From: an uncultured Collinsella sp.
Lineage (GTDB): Bacteria > Actinomycetota > Coriobacteriia > Coriobacteriales > Coriobacteriaceae
Direction of reading: 5' to 3'
NCBI GenBank assembly: GCA_958427895.1
Contig: CAUADW010000095.1
Coordinates: 1 to 5,367 of the forward strand
Length of the DNA: 5,367 nt
Shown here: positions 1 to 5,367 of the stretch, piece by piece
How positions within the stretch are numbered: the first letter of the stretch is position 1
Layout of the letters: the number at the start of each line of letters is the position of its first letter
Translations under genes and position numbers: made by a program
The notes under the pieces: generated by a model
What the model was told of the DNA's origin: nothing
The model's input: only the letters and a program-made list of their open reading frames with translations
Databases searched by the model: none

Positions 1-35
1 CCCAAGGCCGTCTTGGCAAATGTCAGTAAACTCAT
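1..35 (-). CDS. Start of a downstream gene, probably EchF/HycF/NuoI-like ferredoxin subunit (partial)
   Basis: Only the first 11 codons plus two bases are in the window, reading MSLLTFAKTAL and continuing beyond the edge. An ATG at 35 follows the large-subunit stop by 7 nt, with GGAAAGG ten bases upstream inside the end of that gene. The short hydrophobic and basic opening resembles the amphipathic N-terminus of NuoI/EchF proteins before their two 4Cys motifs, and EchF follows EchE in Ech operons. No cluster cysteine is visible, so the identity rests on position. It would carry electrons from a donor such as ferredoxin to the EchC cluster. Confidence 0.6.
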   Translation of the reverse strand, partial: MSLLTFAKTAL

Positions 36-42
36 GCCGCGC

Positions 43-1131
43 CTACCTTTCCGTGCAGCTAATGCAGGGGTCGATGGTCAGGATAATCATGGGCACGTTG
101 GCAAGGAGCACGCCCTGCAGTGCATGCGTCAGACCCGCCAGGTTCTGCGACGTCGGCGTGCGCACGCGAAAACGGTCCAGGTTCTTGGTGCCATTGCCGC
201 GCACATAGTAATACGCCTCGCCGCGCGGCTGCTCAATCACAACCTCGCCACGCGCGCCGTCGGCCGGCGTAAGCTTGGTGCGCCCGCCGATTCCGTCGTG
301 CGGAATCTTGCCCACAAGCTCCTTGATGATGTCCATGGCCTGCGTGACCTCGGCACAACGCACCTGGCAGCGGGCATAGCAGTCGCCATCGCTAGCAACA
401 ATAGGCTCAAACGCGGCCAGATCCGCATAGGCACCGTCGCCAAACATGCGCACGTCGTAATCCACGCCCGAGGCACGACCGAACGGGCCGACCATCGAAA
501 GCTCCAGCGCATCTTTCTTGCTGATCACGCCCACGCCATGCAAGCGCTCGCCGCAGCTATTGTCGTCCAAAAACGTATGCACCAGGGCCTCGTAGTCAGG
601 ACGCATGGCATCGAGCGTCTGGACAATACCCGCCAGCTCGGAGTCCTCGATATCGTGCTTAAGGCCGCCGATCTCGTTAATCGACAGAATCACGCGGCCA
701 CCGCACGTGCTCTCAAAGATCTTGAGAATCTGCTCGCGCAGGGTCCACGACCGATAGAACAGCGCCTCGAAGCCAAAGGCGTCGGCGAGCAGGCCCAGCC
801 ACAGCAGATGTGAGTGGATGCGCGAAAGCTCGTGCAAAATGGTGCGGATATACTGCACGCGGCCGGGCACCTCGATGCCGAGCATGCGCTCACAGGCGCT
901 GGCATAGCCGCAGCTGTGACCCACGGCGCAGATGCCGCAGATGCGCTCGGCGATGTAGCCAAACTGATGCATGTCGCGCTTTTCGGTGAGCTTCTCGAGC
1001 CCGCGGTGCACAAAGCCGATCTGCGGAATCGCCTCGATGACGCGGTCGTCCTCGATTACCAGGTCCAGATGAAGCGGCTCGGGCAGCACCGGGTGCTGCG
1101 GGCCAAACGGAATAACGGAGCGATGTGCCAT
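43..1131 (-). CDS. echE: EchE/HycE/NuoD-like [NiFe] hydrogenase catalytic large subunit
   Basis: This 362-residue catalytic subunit would hold the NiFe(CN)2CO centre that interconverts protons and H2 on the cytoplasmic side. Both metal-binding motifs are intact: L1, ERICGICAVGHS, with Cys65 and Cys68 and His72; and L2, DPCISCTER, with Cys356 and Cys359. Other family landmarks are FGPQHPVLPEPLHL (9-22), VHRGLEKL (41-48) and PRGEAYYYV (302-310). Because both cysteine pairs are present, this is a real hydrogenase rather than a complex I NuoD, which has lost them. The length is close to that expected for EchE, and much shorter than HycE, where a NuoC domain is fused in front. The protein stops at Arg362 directly after L2, with no C-terminal peptide for a maturation protease to remove. 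The start at 1131 has AAAGGAGG ten bases upstream and lies 5 nt after echD. A CxxxCxxxC pattern at 251-259 is unusual. Confidence 0.95.
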   Translation of the reverse strand: MAHRSVIPFGPQHPVLPEPLHLDLVIEDDRVIEAIPQIGFVHRGLEKLTEKRDMHQFGYIAERICGICAVGHSCGYASACERMLGIEVPGRVQYIRTILHELSRIHSHLLWLGLLADAFGFEALFYRSWTLREQILKIFESTCGGRVILSINEIGGLKHDIEDSELAGIVQTLDAMRPDYEALVHTFLDDNSCGERLHGVGVISKKDALELSMVGPFGRASGVDYDVRMFGDGAYADLAAFEPIVASDGDCYARCQVRCAEVTQAMDIIKELVGKIPHDGIGGRTKLTPADGARGEVVIEQPRGEAYYYVRGNGTKNLDRFRVRTPTSQNLAGLTHALQGVLLANVPMIILTIDPCISCTER

Positions 1132-1136
1132 GGACC

Positions 1137-1853
1137 TTACGCCTCCTTTTTCTGCTTGTCGCGGGCGGCCTTGGCGGCAAGCGCCGCGCGGACCTTGGCC
1201 GCTTTCTCGGGATCCATGGCAGCGAGCTTTGCCTCCATCTCGGCAGCCTTGAGCGCGGCCTTCGCAGCAGCTTCATCGTGCTGAGCATCGGAGCCGATAG
1301 CCGCAGCGGGCTGAGCAGCGGCGCCCGCGGCGTCGCCGGCGCCCGCAACGCCCTCCCCCGCAGTGGCCGCGGCAGCGGCGGCCTTTTCGGCCGCGGCTTT
1401 GCGCGCCTTGGCCTCGGCAGCCGCGCGGACCTTCATGGCTTTCTCGCGCGCGGCCTTCACCTCGGGCGTGATAACGCTCATGGGCTCGGCAGTCGAGACC
1501 TGGTAGAAAAAGCCCTTAAAGTCAATCTGCATATCGGTGATGGCAAGACCAAACAGGTCGTGCGCCTCGTTTTCAAACGGGAATACCGCCGGATAGTACG
1601 AGCTGATGGACGGAATCTCCTGGTACTGGTCGATGCCCTCAACCACCAAATTCTCAATCGCATAGTTTCCGTCCCGCGCGATCTGCTCTTGCGCAGCGCG
1701 GACGTTGATAAACGTATAGACCAGGCGATACGATCCGTCGTCCACACAGCGCTCGGCATGCATTTGCACAAAGCGCGCGCCGACGCCCTTGAGCGCCTGC
1801 ACATGCGGCAGGAGCTCATCGAGCCCGACGGTGGTATAGATAGCCTTTTGCAT
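1137..1853 (-). CDS. echD: EchD/NuoC-like hydrogenase subunit with long Ala/Lys/Glu-rich C-terminal extension
   Basis: This 238-residue protein matches the NuoC / HycE N-terminal domain family in residues 1 to about 125. The visible signature is PSISSYYPAVFPFENEAHDLFGL region at 81-103, ending in HDLFGL, equivalent to the conserved ExxxxDxFG motif of NuoC and EchD. The subunit has no cofactor ligands; it braces the large and small subunits at the membrane junction. EchD proteins are usually near the core length, but here about 108 residues (130-238) are added: a Lys/Arg/Glu/Ala-rich probable helix (130-163), a flexible Gly/Ala/Pro stretch (about 164-187), and a second charged Ala-rich helix (about 193-238) ending in basic residues. 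Extension function is unknown. The start overlaps the EchC stop by one base (TAATG) and has AAAGGAGG seven bases upstream, so translation is probably coupled. In HycE of formate hydrogenlyase this domain is fused to the large subunit; here it is separate, as in Ech. Confidence 0.9.
   Translation of the reverse strand: MQKAIYTTVGLDELLPHVQALKGVGARFVQMHAERCVDDGSYRLVYTFINVRAAQEQIARDGNYAIENLVVEGIDQYQEIPSISSYYPAVFPFENEAHDLFGLAITDMQIDFKGFFYQVSTAEPMSVITPEVKAAREKAMKVRAAAEAKARKAAAEKAAAAAATAGEGVAGAGDAAGAAAQPAAAIGSDAQHDEAAAKAALKAAEMEAKLAAMDPEKAAKVRAALAAKAARDKQKKEA
1142..1149 (-). promoter_or_regulatory. Shine-Dalgarno sequence of echE inside the end of echD
   Basis: AAAGGAGG on the minus strand lies in the last echD codons (Lys-Lys-Glu-Ala), ten bases before the echE ATG at 1131. 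It confirms the start that gives the expected MAHRSVIPFGPQHP N-terminus. Confidence 0.75.
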
Positions 1854-2458
1854 TACTCGGCCTCCTTTGCAGCGACGGGCGTCTCAGCAGGTGCGTCGCC
1901 AGCGACGGGCGCAGCGGGCGTCCCAGCGGCCGTGCCGCCGGCCTCCGCAACAGCCACAAACCCGTCCTCGCCCAGCTCAACGCCACCGTCCCAGGTTGCG
2001 GCGCCGCCCACGGTAAGCGGGTCACCGCCGGCACGCATCACGGCCTCCTTCTGGTCCAGGATGCCGCACGCCTCCACGATGGCATCGATCACGGTCTCGG
2101 GACGAATGGCGCACCCAGGCGCATACACGTCCACGGGAATCGCGCGGTCCACGCCGCCAATCACGTTGTAGGCATCGCGGAACACGCCGCCCGAGCACGC
2201 GCAGATGCCGCACGCCACCACGCACTTGGGCTCGAGCATCTGGTTGTAGATCTGGCGCACGACGGGCAGGTTCTGGGCATTGACCGACCCCGTCACCAAA
2301 AAGATATCCGCATGCTTGGGGTTGCCGGTGTTGACCACACCAAAACGCTCCGCATCAAACAGTGGGGTAAGCGAGGCCAGCACCTCGATATCGCATCCGT
2401 TGCAGCTCGAGCCGTCGTAATGAATAACCCACGGCGAGCGCGACATTTTATGATCCAT
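1853..2458 (-). CDS. echC: EchC/HycG/NuoB-like [NiFe] hydrogenase small subunit
   Basis: This 201-residue soluble subunit is expected to carry the [4Fe-4S] cluster closest to the NiFe site and to pass electrons to it at the cytoplasmic membrane face. The four likely cluster ligands are Cys19 and Cys22 (SSCNGCDIE), Cys86 (GICACSGG) and Cys116 (PGCAIRPE), the spacing seen in NuoB/HycG/EchC proteins. The family core seems to end near residue 140. The remaining ~60 residues become Gly/Ala/Pro/Thr-rich and low in complexity, making this protein longer than a typical EchC. The start at 2458 has AGGAGG eight bases upstream; Met5 (codon at 2446) is a weaker alternative. The gene begins 12 nt after the fused membrane gene and its stop shares one base with the next start (TAATG). 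No second cluster motif is seen, so further clusters should lie in the downstream ferredoxin-like subunit. General annotation pipelines may name it NADH-quinone oxidoreductase subunit B. Confidence 0.93.
   Translation of the reverse strand: MDHKMSRSPWVIHYDGSSCNGCDIEVLASLTPLFDAERFGVVNTGNPKHADIFLVTGSVNAQNLPVVRQIYNQMLEPKCVVACGICACSGGVFRDAYNVIGGVDRAIPVDVYAPGCAIRPETVIDAIVEACGILDQKEAVMRAGGDPLTVGGAATWDGGVELGEDGFVAVAEAGGTAAGTPAAPVAGDAPAETPVAAKEAE
1861..1868 (-). promoter_or_regulatory. Shine-Dalgarno sequence of echD inside the end of echC
   Basis: AAAGGAGG on the minus strand lies within the last codons of echC (Lys-Glu-Ala), seven bases before the echD ATG in a TAATG stop/start overlap. This arrangement fits translational coupling and similar output of the two subunits. 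Confidence 0.75.
1871..1911. repeat. Short direct repeat in the echC tail region
   Basis: The 11-base unit agcgacgggcg occurs on the plus strand at 1871-1881 and again at 1901-1911. In the protein, the two copies encode similar Pro-Val-Ala stretches in the low-complexity tail of EchC. It is probably a trace of local duplication or slippage in GC-rich DNA rather than a functional site. Confidence 0.5.
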
Positions 2459-2466
2459 GGATGCCG

Positions 2467-2472
2467 CCTCCT
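2467..2472 (-). promoter_or_regulatory. Shine-Dalgarno sequence of echC, overlapping the previous stop codon
   Basis: AGGAGG on the minus strand shares two bases with the TAG stop of the fused membrane gene (TAGGAGG) and sits eight bases before the ATG at 2458. It fixes that start over the in-frame Met codon at 2446 and suits re-initiation by terminating ribosomes. Confidence 0.75.
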
Positions 2473-5353
2473 AAATAAACACGTCGACGAGGATGGGCAT
2501 AAGGTTGAGCAGGCCAAACACCAGCGCCACGCCCCATCCGAGCTTAAAGCAGCTGCGCCAGGTGCTGCGTGCGAAGGTGTTGTCGATCAGTACCTCGACA
2601 AAATACGTCGCAGCCATCACGACCATGGCGACCACCCAGCTCACCGGGTTGTCCCAAACAAAGAACATGCCCACCCACATCAAAAACAGCACGGTCTCGC
2701 ACCAGTGCATAAGGGTCATCTTGGCCAGCGTGCCGCCGCTCATCTCGGTGGCGACGCCCTGGACGATCTCCTGATGCGCGTGATGCGAGTACGAAAGGTC
2801 AAACGGCGACTTGCGCAGCTTGATGGTAAGCACCGCGAGCAGCGCGAAGAAAATGGGCGCGCTGTACACGATGATGGGGGCCGACTGCCCCGTCACGGCG
2901 ATGGAATCGAAGCTGTCGGTGGCAAGGTACAGGCCCACGCTCATCAGCAGAACGGCGGGCTCGTAACTCATAACCTGCAGCAACTCACGATCGGCGCCAA
3001 CCTGGGCAAACGGACTTTGCGTCGAGGCGGACGCCAGCACCACAAAGATCGCGGCGAGCGTAACCATAAAGGCGCACAGCAGCGTGTTGGAACCCGACAC
3101 AAAGATGCCGCCGCCCACGACGGTGAAGATGAGCGCGCACGCCATGTAGGTATCGTCCATGGTGTTTACGCTGGCGGGGGCTTTGCGCAGCAGCTTGGAA
3201 ACGTCGTAGAAAGGCTGCAGCAGGCGCGGGCCCACACGGCCCTGCATGCGGGCCGAAAGCTTACGGTCAAGACCGTCGATCAGGCCGCCCACAATCGGCG
3301 CGATCAGGGCAAACGCCACGGTACCAATAAATATGCCCACGACGCCCGAGCCTTCGAAATACTTGCCGCGCAGCACCGAGGGCGCGCTCATGGCAAGTCG
3401 CTCGGGCCCAATCCACGCGCAACACAGCAGCGCAAACAAGATAATGCTGCAGCACACGACGCTACCCACGGGGCTAATACGCCTCTCGCCAAGGGCGTCC
3501 TCCGAGTACCAATTGCGCTTTTCGGCCTTCACCTCGTGTCCCATCGAGCCGCGGAAATGGCGATATTTGTCGGTTCCCACGCCCGAAAGGTACACGTTGA
3601 CGTGCGGTTTATTGCTCACGCGGAACGATGTCAGCAGCACCACGGCGATAAAAGCCACGATAACCACCATCAGATACATGGCGTCCTTGCCGATAACGTA
3701 CGGCACGCGGCCAAACACCATGGCCAAGTAAGGCGACACCAGGCCGCTCGAGATAACCGGGAACGCCACGCAGCACAGAATCAGCAGCGCGGCGATGGTG
3801 TTGAGCGCCATCCATTCGGTCTTATGGACATTGACCTCCACGTTTTGAGCCGTGGGATCGACGCCCGAAAGCTTGGCAAGCCATTTACCCCAGAAGAAGA
3901 ACGTCGCGGCCGAGCCAAAGGCAAGCACCATGATCATGAGCACGTTGCCGGTCTGCGCGAACGCCACCAGGGCGCCCCACTTGGACACGAGCATGCCAAA
4001 CGGCGCCACGAACATGCCCATGATGCCCAGCATCATCAGACGCGTCAGGTGCGGCATGCGGCTGAACATACCGTCCATGTCCTCGATATTGCGGCTGCCG
4101 ATATGATGCTCGGCCGTGCCCACGCACAGGAACAGCAGCGACTTTGCCACCGTATGGAACAGGATCAGGAAGATAGCGGCCCACACAGCCTCGGGCGCGC
4201 CGACACCCAGGCAGGCACTGATGAGGCCCAAGTTGGAAATGGTAGAGTATGCGAGCACGCGCTTGGCGTTGCTCTGCGAGATGGCCATGAGGGCAGCGAG
4301 CAAAAACGTGATGGCACCCACACTCGTGACCATAAAGCCCGTCACGGGATAGATGGCATAGAGCGGGCTCAGCTTGACCATCAGGAACACGCCGGCCTTG
4401 ACCATGGTTGACGAGTGCAGCAGGGCGCTCGTGGGAGTGGGGGCAACCATGGCACCCAACAGCCACGTGTGGAACGGCATCTGTGCGGCCTTGGTGAGTG
4501 CGGCGAGCGACAGCAGGACGACCGGCATCACCAGCAGCGCGGATTGCGCGGTTCCGGCGCCGGCAAGCTCGACCATGCCCGAGATGGTCAGCGGCATGCC
4601 GTTAACGTGCAGATACATGAGTCCTGCCAAAAACGCGATGCCGCCCAGCATGTTGAGGATGATCTGGGTGAAGGCGTTCTTGATGGCCTCGGGCGTGCGC
4701 GTGTAGCCAATCATAAGGAACGAGCACACGGTGGTGATTTCCCAGCCGCAGAACAGCCACTCAAGGTTGTCGCTCGTCACGATGACGAACATGGCCGAGA
4801 GGAACAGGAACATAAGCGCCAGGAACTGCGGGCGACGATCGGGCACGGTCTGCCCGCGCAGCGCGGCCTCGTGCTCGTCATGGGCCTGGAAGTCCTTCAT
4901 ATAACCCAAGGCATACACGCAGATTAGGCTGCCGACGATACCGACGGCGAGGACCATGATCACACTCATGTAGTCCAGGTAGAGCGGCGTCGCCGTGACG
5001 GCTTCGGCCGCGGGCAGCGTCATGGCTGCAAAGGCGAGCGAGCCCACCAGCTGGACTATGCCGAGCACCGTGGTGAGCGCGTTCCTATATTTGTACGCGT
5101 TGTACAGGATGACGGCGCACAGAATGACGTCGATGACGGAGCTGATGATCGAGAGCACATGCGAGGTGCCGGGGGCAACCTCAAAGCTCTGCGGACCCGT
5201 GCCAAAAAACATGACGGCGACTACAACTGTCACCGCCATAATAATGCCGGAGCCTACGAGCCCCACCGCATCGCGGGCGCGGTCACCGCGCGCGAGCAGC
5301 ATGCCCAGCGCCGGTACCAGCGGAAACAGGGTAAGGAAATACAGTAGCGTCAT
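2471..5353 (-). CDS. Fused EchA-EchB-like membrane subunit of group 4 [NiFe] hydrogenase (NuoL/HycC + NuoH/HycD domains)
   Basis: This 960-residue integral membrane protein would form the whole membrane arm of an energy-converting hydrogenase. Residues 1 to about 650 are a NuoL/HycC/EchA-type antiporter domain with roughly 17-18 hydrophobic helices. It keeps the family's charged membrane residues: Glu205 (CGWEITTV), Lys288 (ALTKAAQMPFHTWL), the APTPTSALLHSS loop from 304, Lys319, and His400/Lys404 (LFHTVAKSLLFL). Residues from about 660 to 960 are a NuoH/HycD/EchB-type domain with about eight helices, the loop DRKLSARMQGRVGP (696-709), the acidic run DRELLQVMSYE (788-798) and SPFDLSYSHHAHQEIVQG (849-866), the last being typical of Ech/Hyc rather than of complex I. 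The two are normally separate genes; here the frame is continuous. The start at 5353 has GGGGGAG seven bases upstream, and an N-terminal helix begins at once. The stop at 2473-2471 overlaps the next gene's ribosome site. Whether H+ or Na+ is pumped cannot be told from the sequence. Confidence 0.93.
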   Translation of the reverse strand: MTLLYFLTLFPLVPALGMLLARGDRARDAVGLVGSGIIMAVTVVVAVMFFGTGPQSFEVAPGTSHVLSIISSVIDVILCAVILYNAYKYRNALTTVLGIVQLVGSLAFAAMTLPAAEAVTATPLYLDYMSVIMVLAVGIVGSLICVYALGYMKDFQAHDEHEAALRGQTVPDRRPQFLALMFLFLSAMFVIVTSDNLEWLFCGWEITTVCSFLMIGYTRTPEAIKNAFTQIILNMLGGIAFLAGLMYLHVNGMPLTISGMVELAGAGTAQSALLVMPVVLLSLAALTKAAQMPFHTWLLGAMVAPTPTSALLHSSTMVKAGVFLMVKLSPLYAIYPVTGFMVTSVGAITFLLAALMAISQSNAKRVLAYSTISNLGLISACLGVGAPEAVWAAIFLILFHTVAKSLLFLCVGTAEHHIGSRNIEDMDGMFSRMPHLTRLMMLGIMGMFVAPFGMLVSKWGALVAFAQTGNVLMIMVLAFGSAATFFFWGKWLAKLSGVDPTAQNVEVNVHKTEWMALNTIAALLILCCVAFPVISSGLVSPYLAMVFGRVPYVIGKDAMYLMVVIVAFIAVVLLTSFRVSNKPHVNVYLSGVGTDKYRHFRGSMGHEVKAEKRNWYSEDALGERRISPVGSVVCCSIILFALLCCAWIGPERLAMSAPSVLRGKYFEGSGVVGIFIGTVAFALIAPIVGGLIDGLDRKLSARMQGRVGPRLLQPFYDVSKLLRKAPASVNTMDDTYMACALIFTVVGGGIFVSGSNTLLCAFMVTLAAIFVVLASASTQSPFAQVGADRELLQVMSYEPAVLLMSVGLYLATDSFDSIAVTGQSAPIIVYSAPIFFALLAVLTIKLRKSPFDLSYSHHAHQEIVQGVATEMSGGTLAKMTLMHWCETVLFLMWVGMFFVWDNPVSWVVAMVVMAATYFVEVLIDNTFARSTWRSCFKLGWGVALVFGLLNLMPILVDVFI
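2474..3391 (-). other. EchB/HycD/NuoH-like domain of the fused membrane subunit
   Basis: This is the C-terminal domain of the fusion, about residues 655-960, roughly 300 residues, as expected for a stand-alone EchB/HycD. The first helix (about 671-692) leads into the conserved loop DRKLSARMQGRVGPRLLQPF, which faces the cytoplasmic hydrogenase arm in this family. A Met at residue 655 (codon 3391-3389) could mark the start of an ancestral separate gene, but only a weak GAG lies upstream, unlike the strong sites before every other gene in the operon. There is therefore no good sign of separate initiation. In complex I, the NuoH counterpart forms the base of the quinone pocket; in group 4 hydrogenases it anchors the small and large subunits. 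Confidence 0.82.
3404..5353 (-). other. EchA/HycC/NuoL-like domain of the fused membrane subunit
   Basis: This is the N-terminal domain of the fusion, about residues 1-650, close to the length of a stand-alone EchA. A charged segment at about 578-627 (NKPHVNVYLSGVG through RNWYSEDALGERR) lies between two hydrophobic helices (about 557-577 and 629-648). It resembles the C-terminal part of Ech/Hyc antiporter subunits, so the domain appears complete rather than truncated. Its positive charge suggests that it faces the cytoplasm, which would leave the end of the last helix outside. Boundaries are approximate. Confidence 0.82.
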
Positions 5354-5360
5354 ACCATCA

Positions 5361-5367
5361 CTCCCCC
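5361..5367 (-). promoter_or_regulatory. Shine-Dalgarno sequence for the fused membrane subunit
   Basis: GGGGGAG on the minus strand lies seven bases before the ATG at 5353 and supports this start. The other nearby ATG, at 5358, meets a TGA after one more codon. Stop codons lie at 5360-5358 and at 5352-5350, the latter as an ATGA overlap with the start. Either could end an upstream gene that lies beyond the window, so whether this is the first gene of the operon cannot be decided here. Confidence 0.6.

Noticed and set aside
13..813. A 266-codon open frame on the plus strand
   Set aside because: It is antisense to echE, whose NiFe-binding motifs prove the minus-strand frame; the plus-strand product has the composition of a shadow frame and no clear ribosome site.
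1140..1466. Possible separate small gene or frameshift at the Ala-rich end of echD
   Set aside because: The frame runs on from the NuoC core without a stop, the codon style is the same, and the echE ribosome site is placed correctly just before its end. A C-terminal extension is simpler than a broken or fused gene.
1125..2171. A 348-codon open frame on the plus strand
   Set aside because: It is antisense to echD and echC and reads their Ala-rich tails as Ser/Gly/Leu/Arg-rich sequence. Both minus-strand genes have strong ribosome sites and family motifs.
2312..4411. A 699-codon open frame on the plus strand
   Set aside because: It lies fully antisense to the membrane subunit and the start of echC. 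Its product is a His/Arg/Gln/Ala-rich chain with no membrane segments or recognisable motif, as expected when GC-rich codons are read backwards, while the minus-strand protein has clear conserved motifs throughout.
1..5367. Respiratory complex I (nuo) operon
   Set aside because: The large subunit keeps both NiFe cysteine pairs, which complex I NuoD lacks, and only one antiporter-type domain is present, whereas nuo operons have three. nuoE-G, J and K are also not seen, although genes outside the window cannot be excluded.
1..5367. Terminators, internal promoters, RNA genes, mobile elements or CRISPR repeats
   Set aside because: The longest gap between genes is 12 nt. No hairpin with a T-run, tRNA-like or rRNA-like segment, inverted repeat of an insertion sequence, or regularly spaced repeat was found by eye.

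Overview
The window is a slice of one tightly packed operon, read entirely on the minus strand (from high to low coordinates). It encodes the core of a membrane-bound, energy-converting group 4 [NiFe] hydrogenase. The subunit order matches the Ech type (EchA-B-C-D-E-F), which is also a minimal form of respiratory complex I (NuoL, H, B, C, D, I counterparts). Family assignments come from motifs and gene order read by eye; no database search was run.

Layout in the direction of transcription: (1) 5353-2471, one 960-residue membrane protein that joins an EchA/HycC/NuoL-like ion-translocating antiporter domain to an EchB/HycD/NuoH-like membrane anchor; (2) 2458-1853, the EchC/HycG/NuoB-like small subunit with four cluster cysteines and an Ala/Pro-rich tail; (3) 1853-1137, an EchD/NuoC-like subunit with an unusually long Ala/Lys/Glu-rich C-terminal extension; (4) 1131-43, the EchE/HycE/NuoD-like catalytic large subunit, with both pairs of NiFe-binding cysteines and ending right after the second pair; (5) 35-1, the first codons of a further gene, by position probably the EchF/NuoI-like 2x[4Fe-4S] ferredoxin subunit, cut by the window edge. 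Junctions are -1 to +12 nt and each start has a purine-rich Shine-Dalgarno sequence, so there is no intergenic space for an internal promoter or terminator. Almost every base is coding, and no RNA gene, mobile element or CRISPR array was seen.

How it would work: electrons, probably from reduced ferredoxin, would pass through the EchF and EchC iron-sulfur clusters to the NiFe site in EchE and reduce protons to H2 (or run in reverse). EchD and EchC would help dock the soluble arm on the EchB half. The EchA half keeps the charged membrane residues used by this antiporter family, so ion pumping coupled to the redox reaction is expected.

Host: high GC, GC-ending codons, Ala-rich low-complexity tails and strong Shine-Dalgarno sites suggest a high-GC anaerobe. 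A coriobacterium such as Collinsella is my best guess, at moderate to low confidence; a high-GC clostridium is not excluded. The features most worth a second look are the in-frame EchA-EchB fusion, the extra C-terminal tails on two neighbouring soluble subunits, and the catalytic subunit that seems to need no C-terminal proteolytic maturation.
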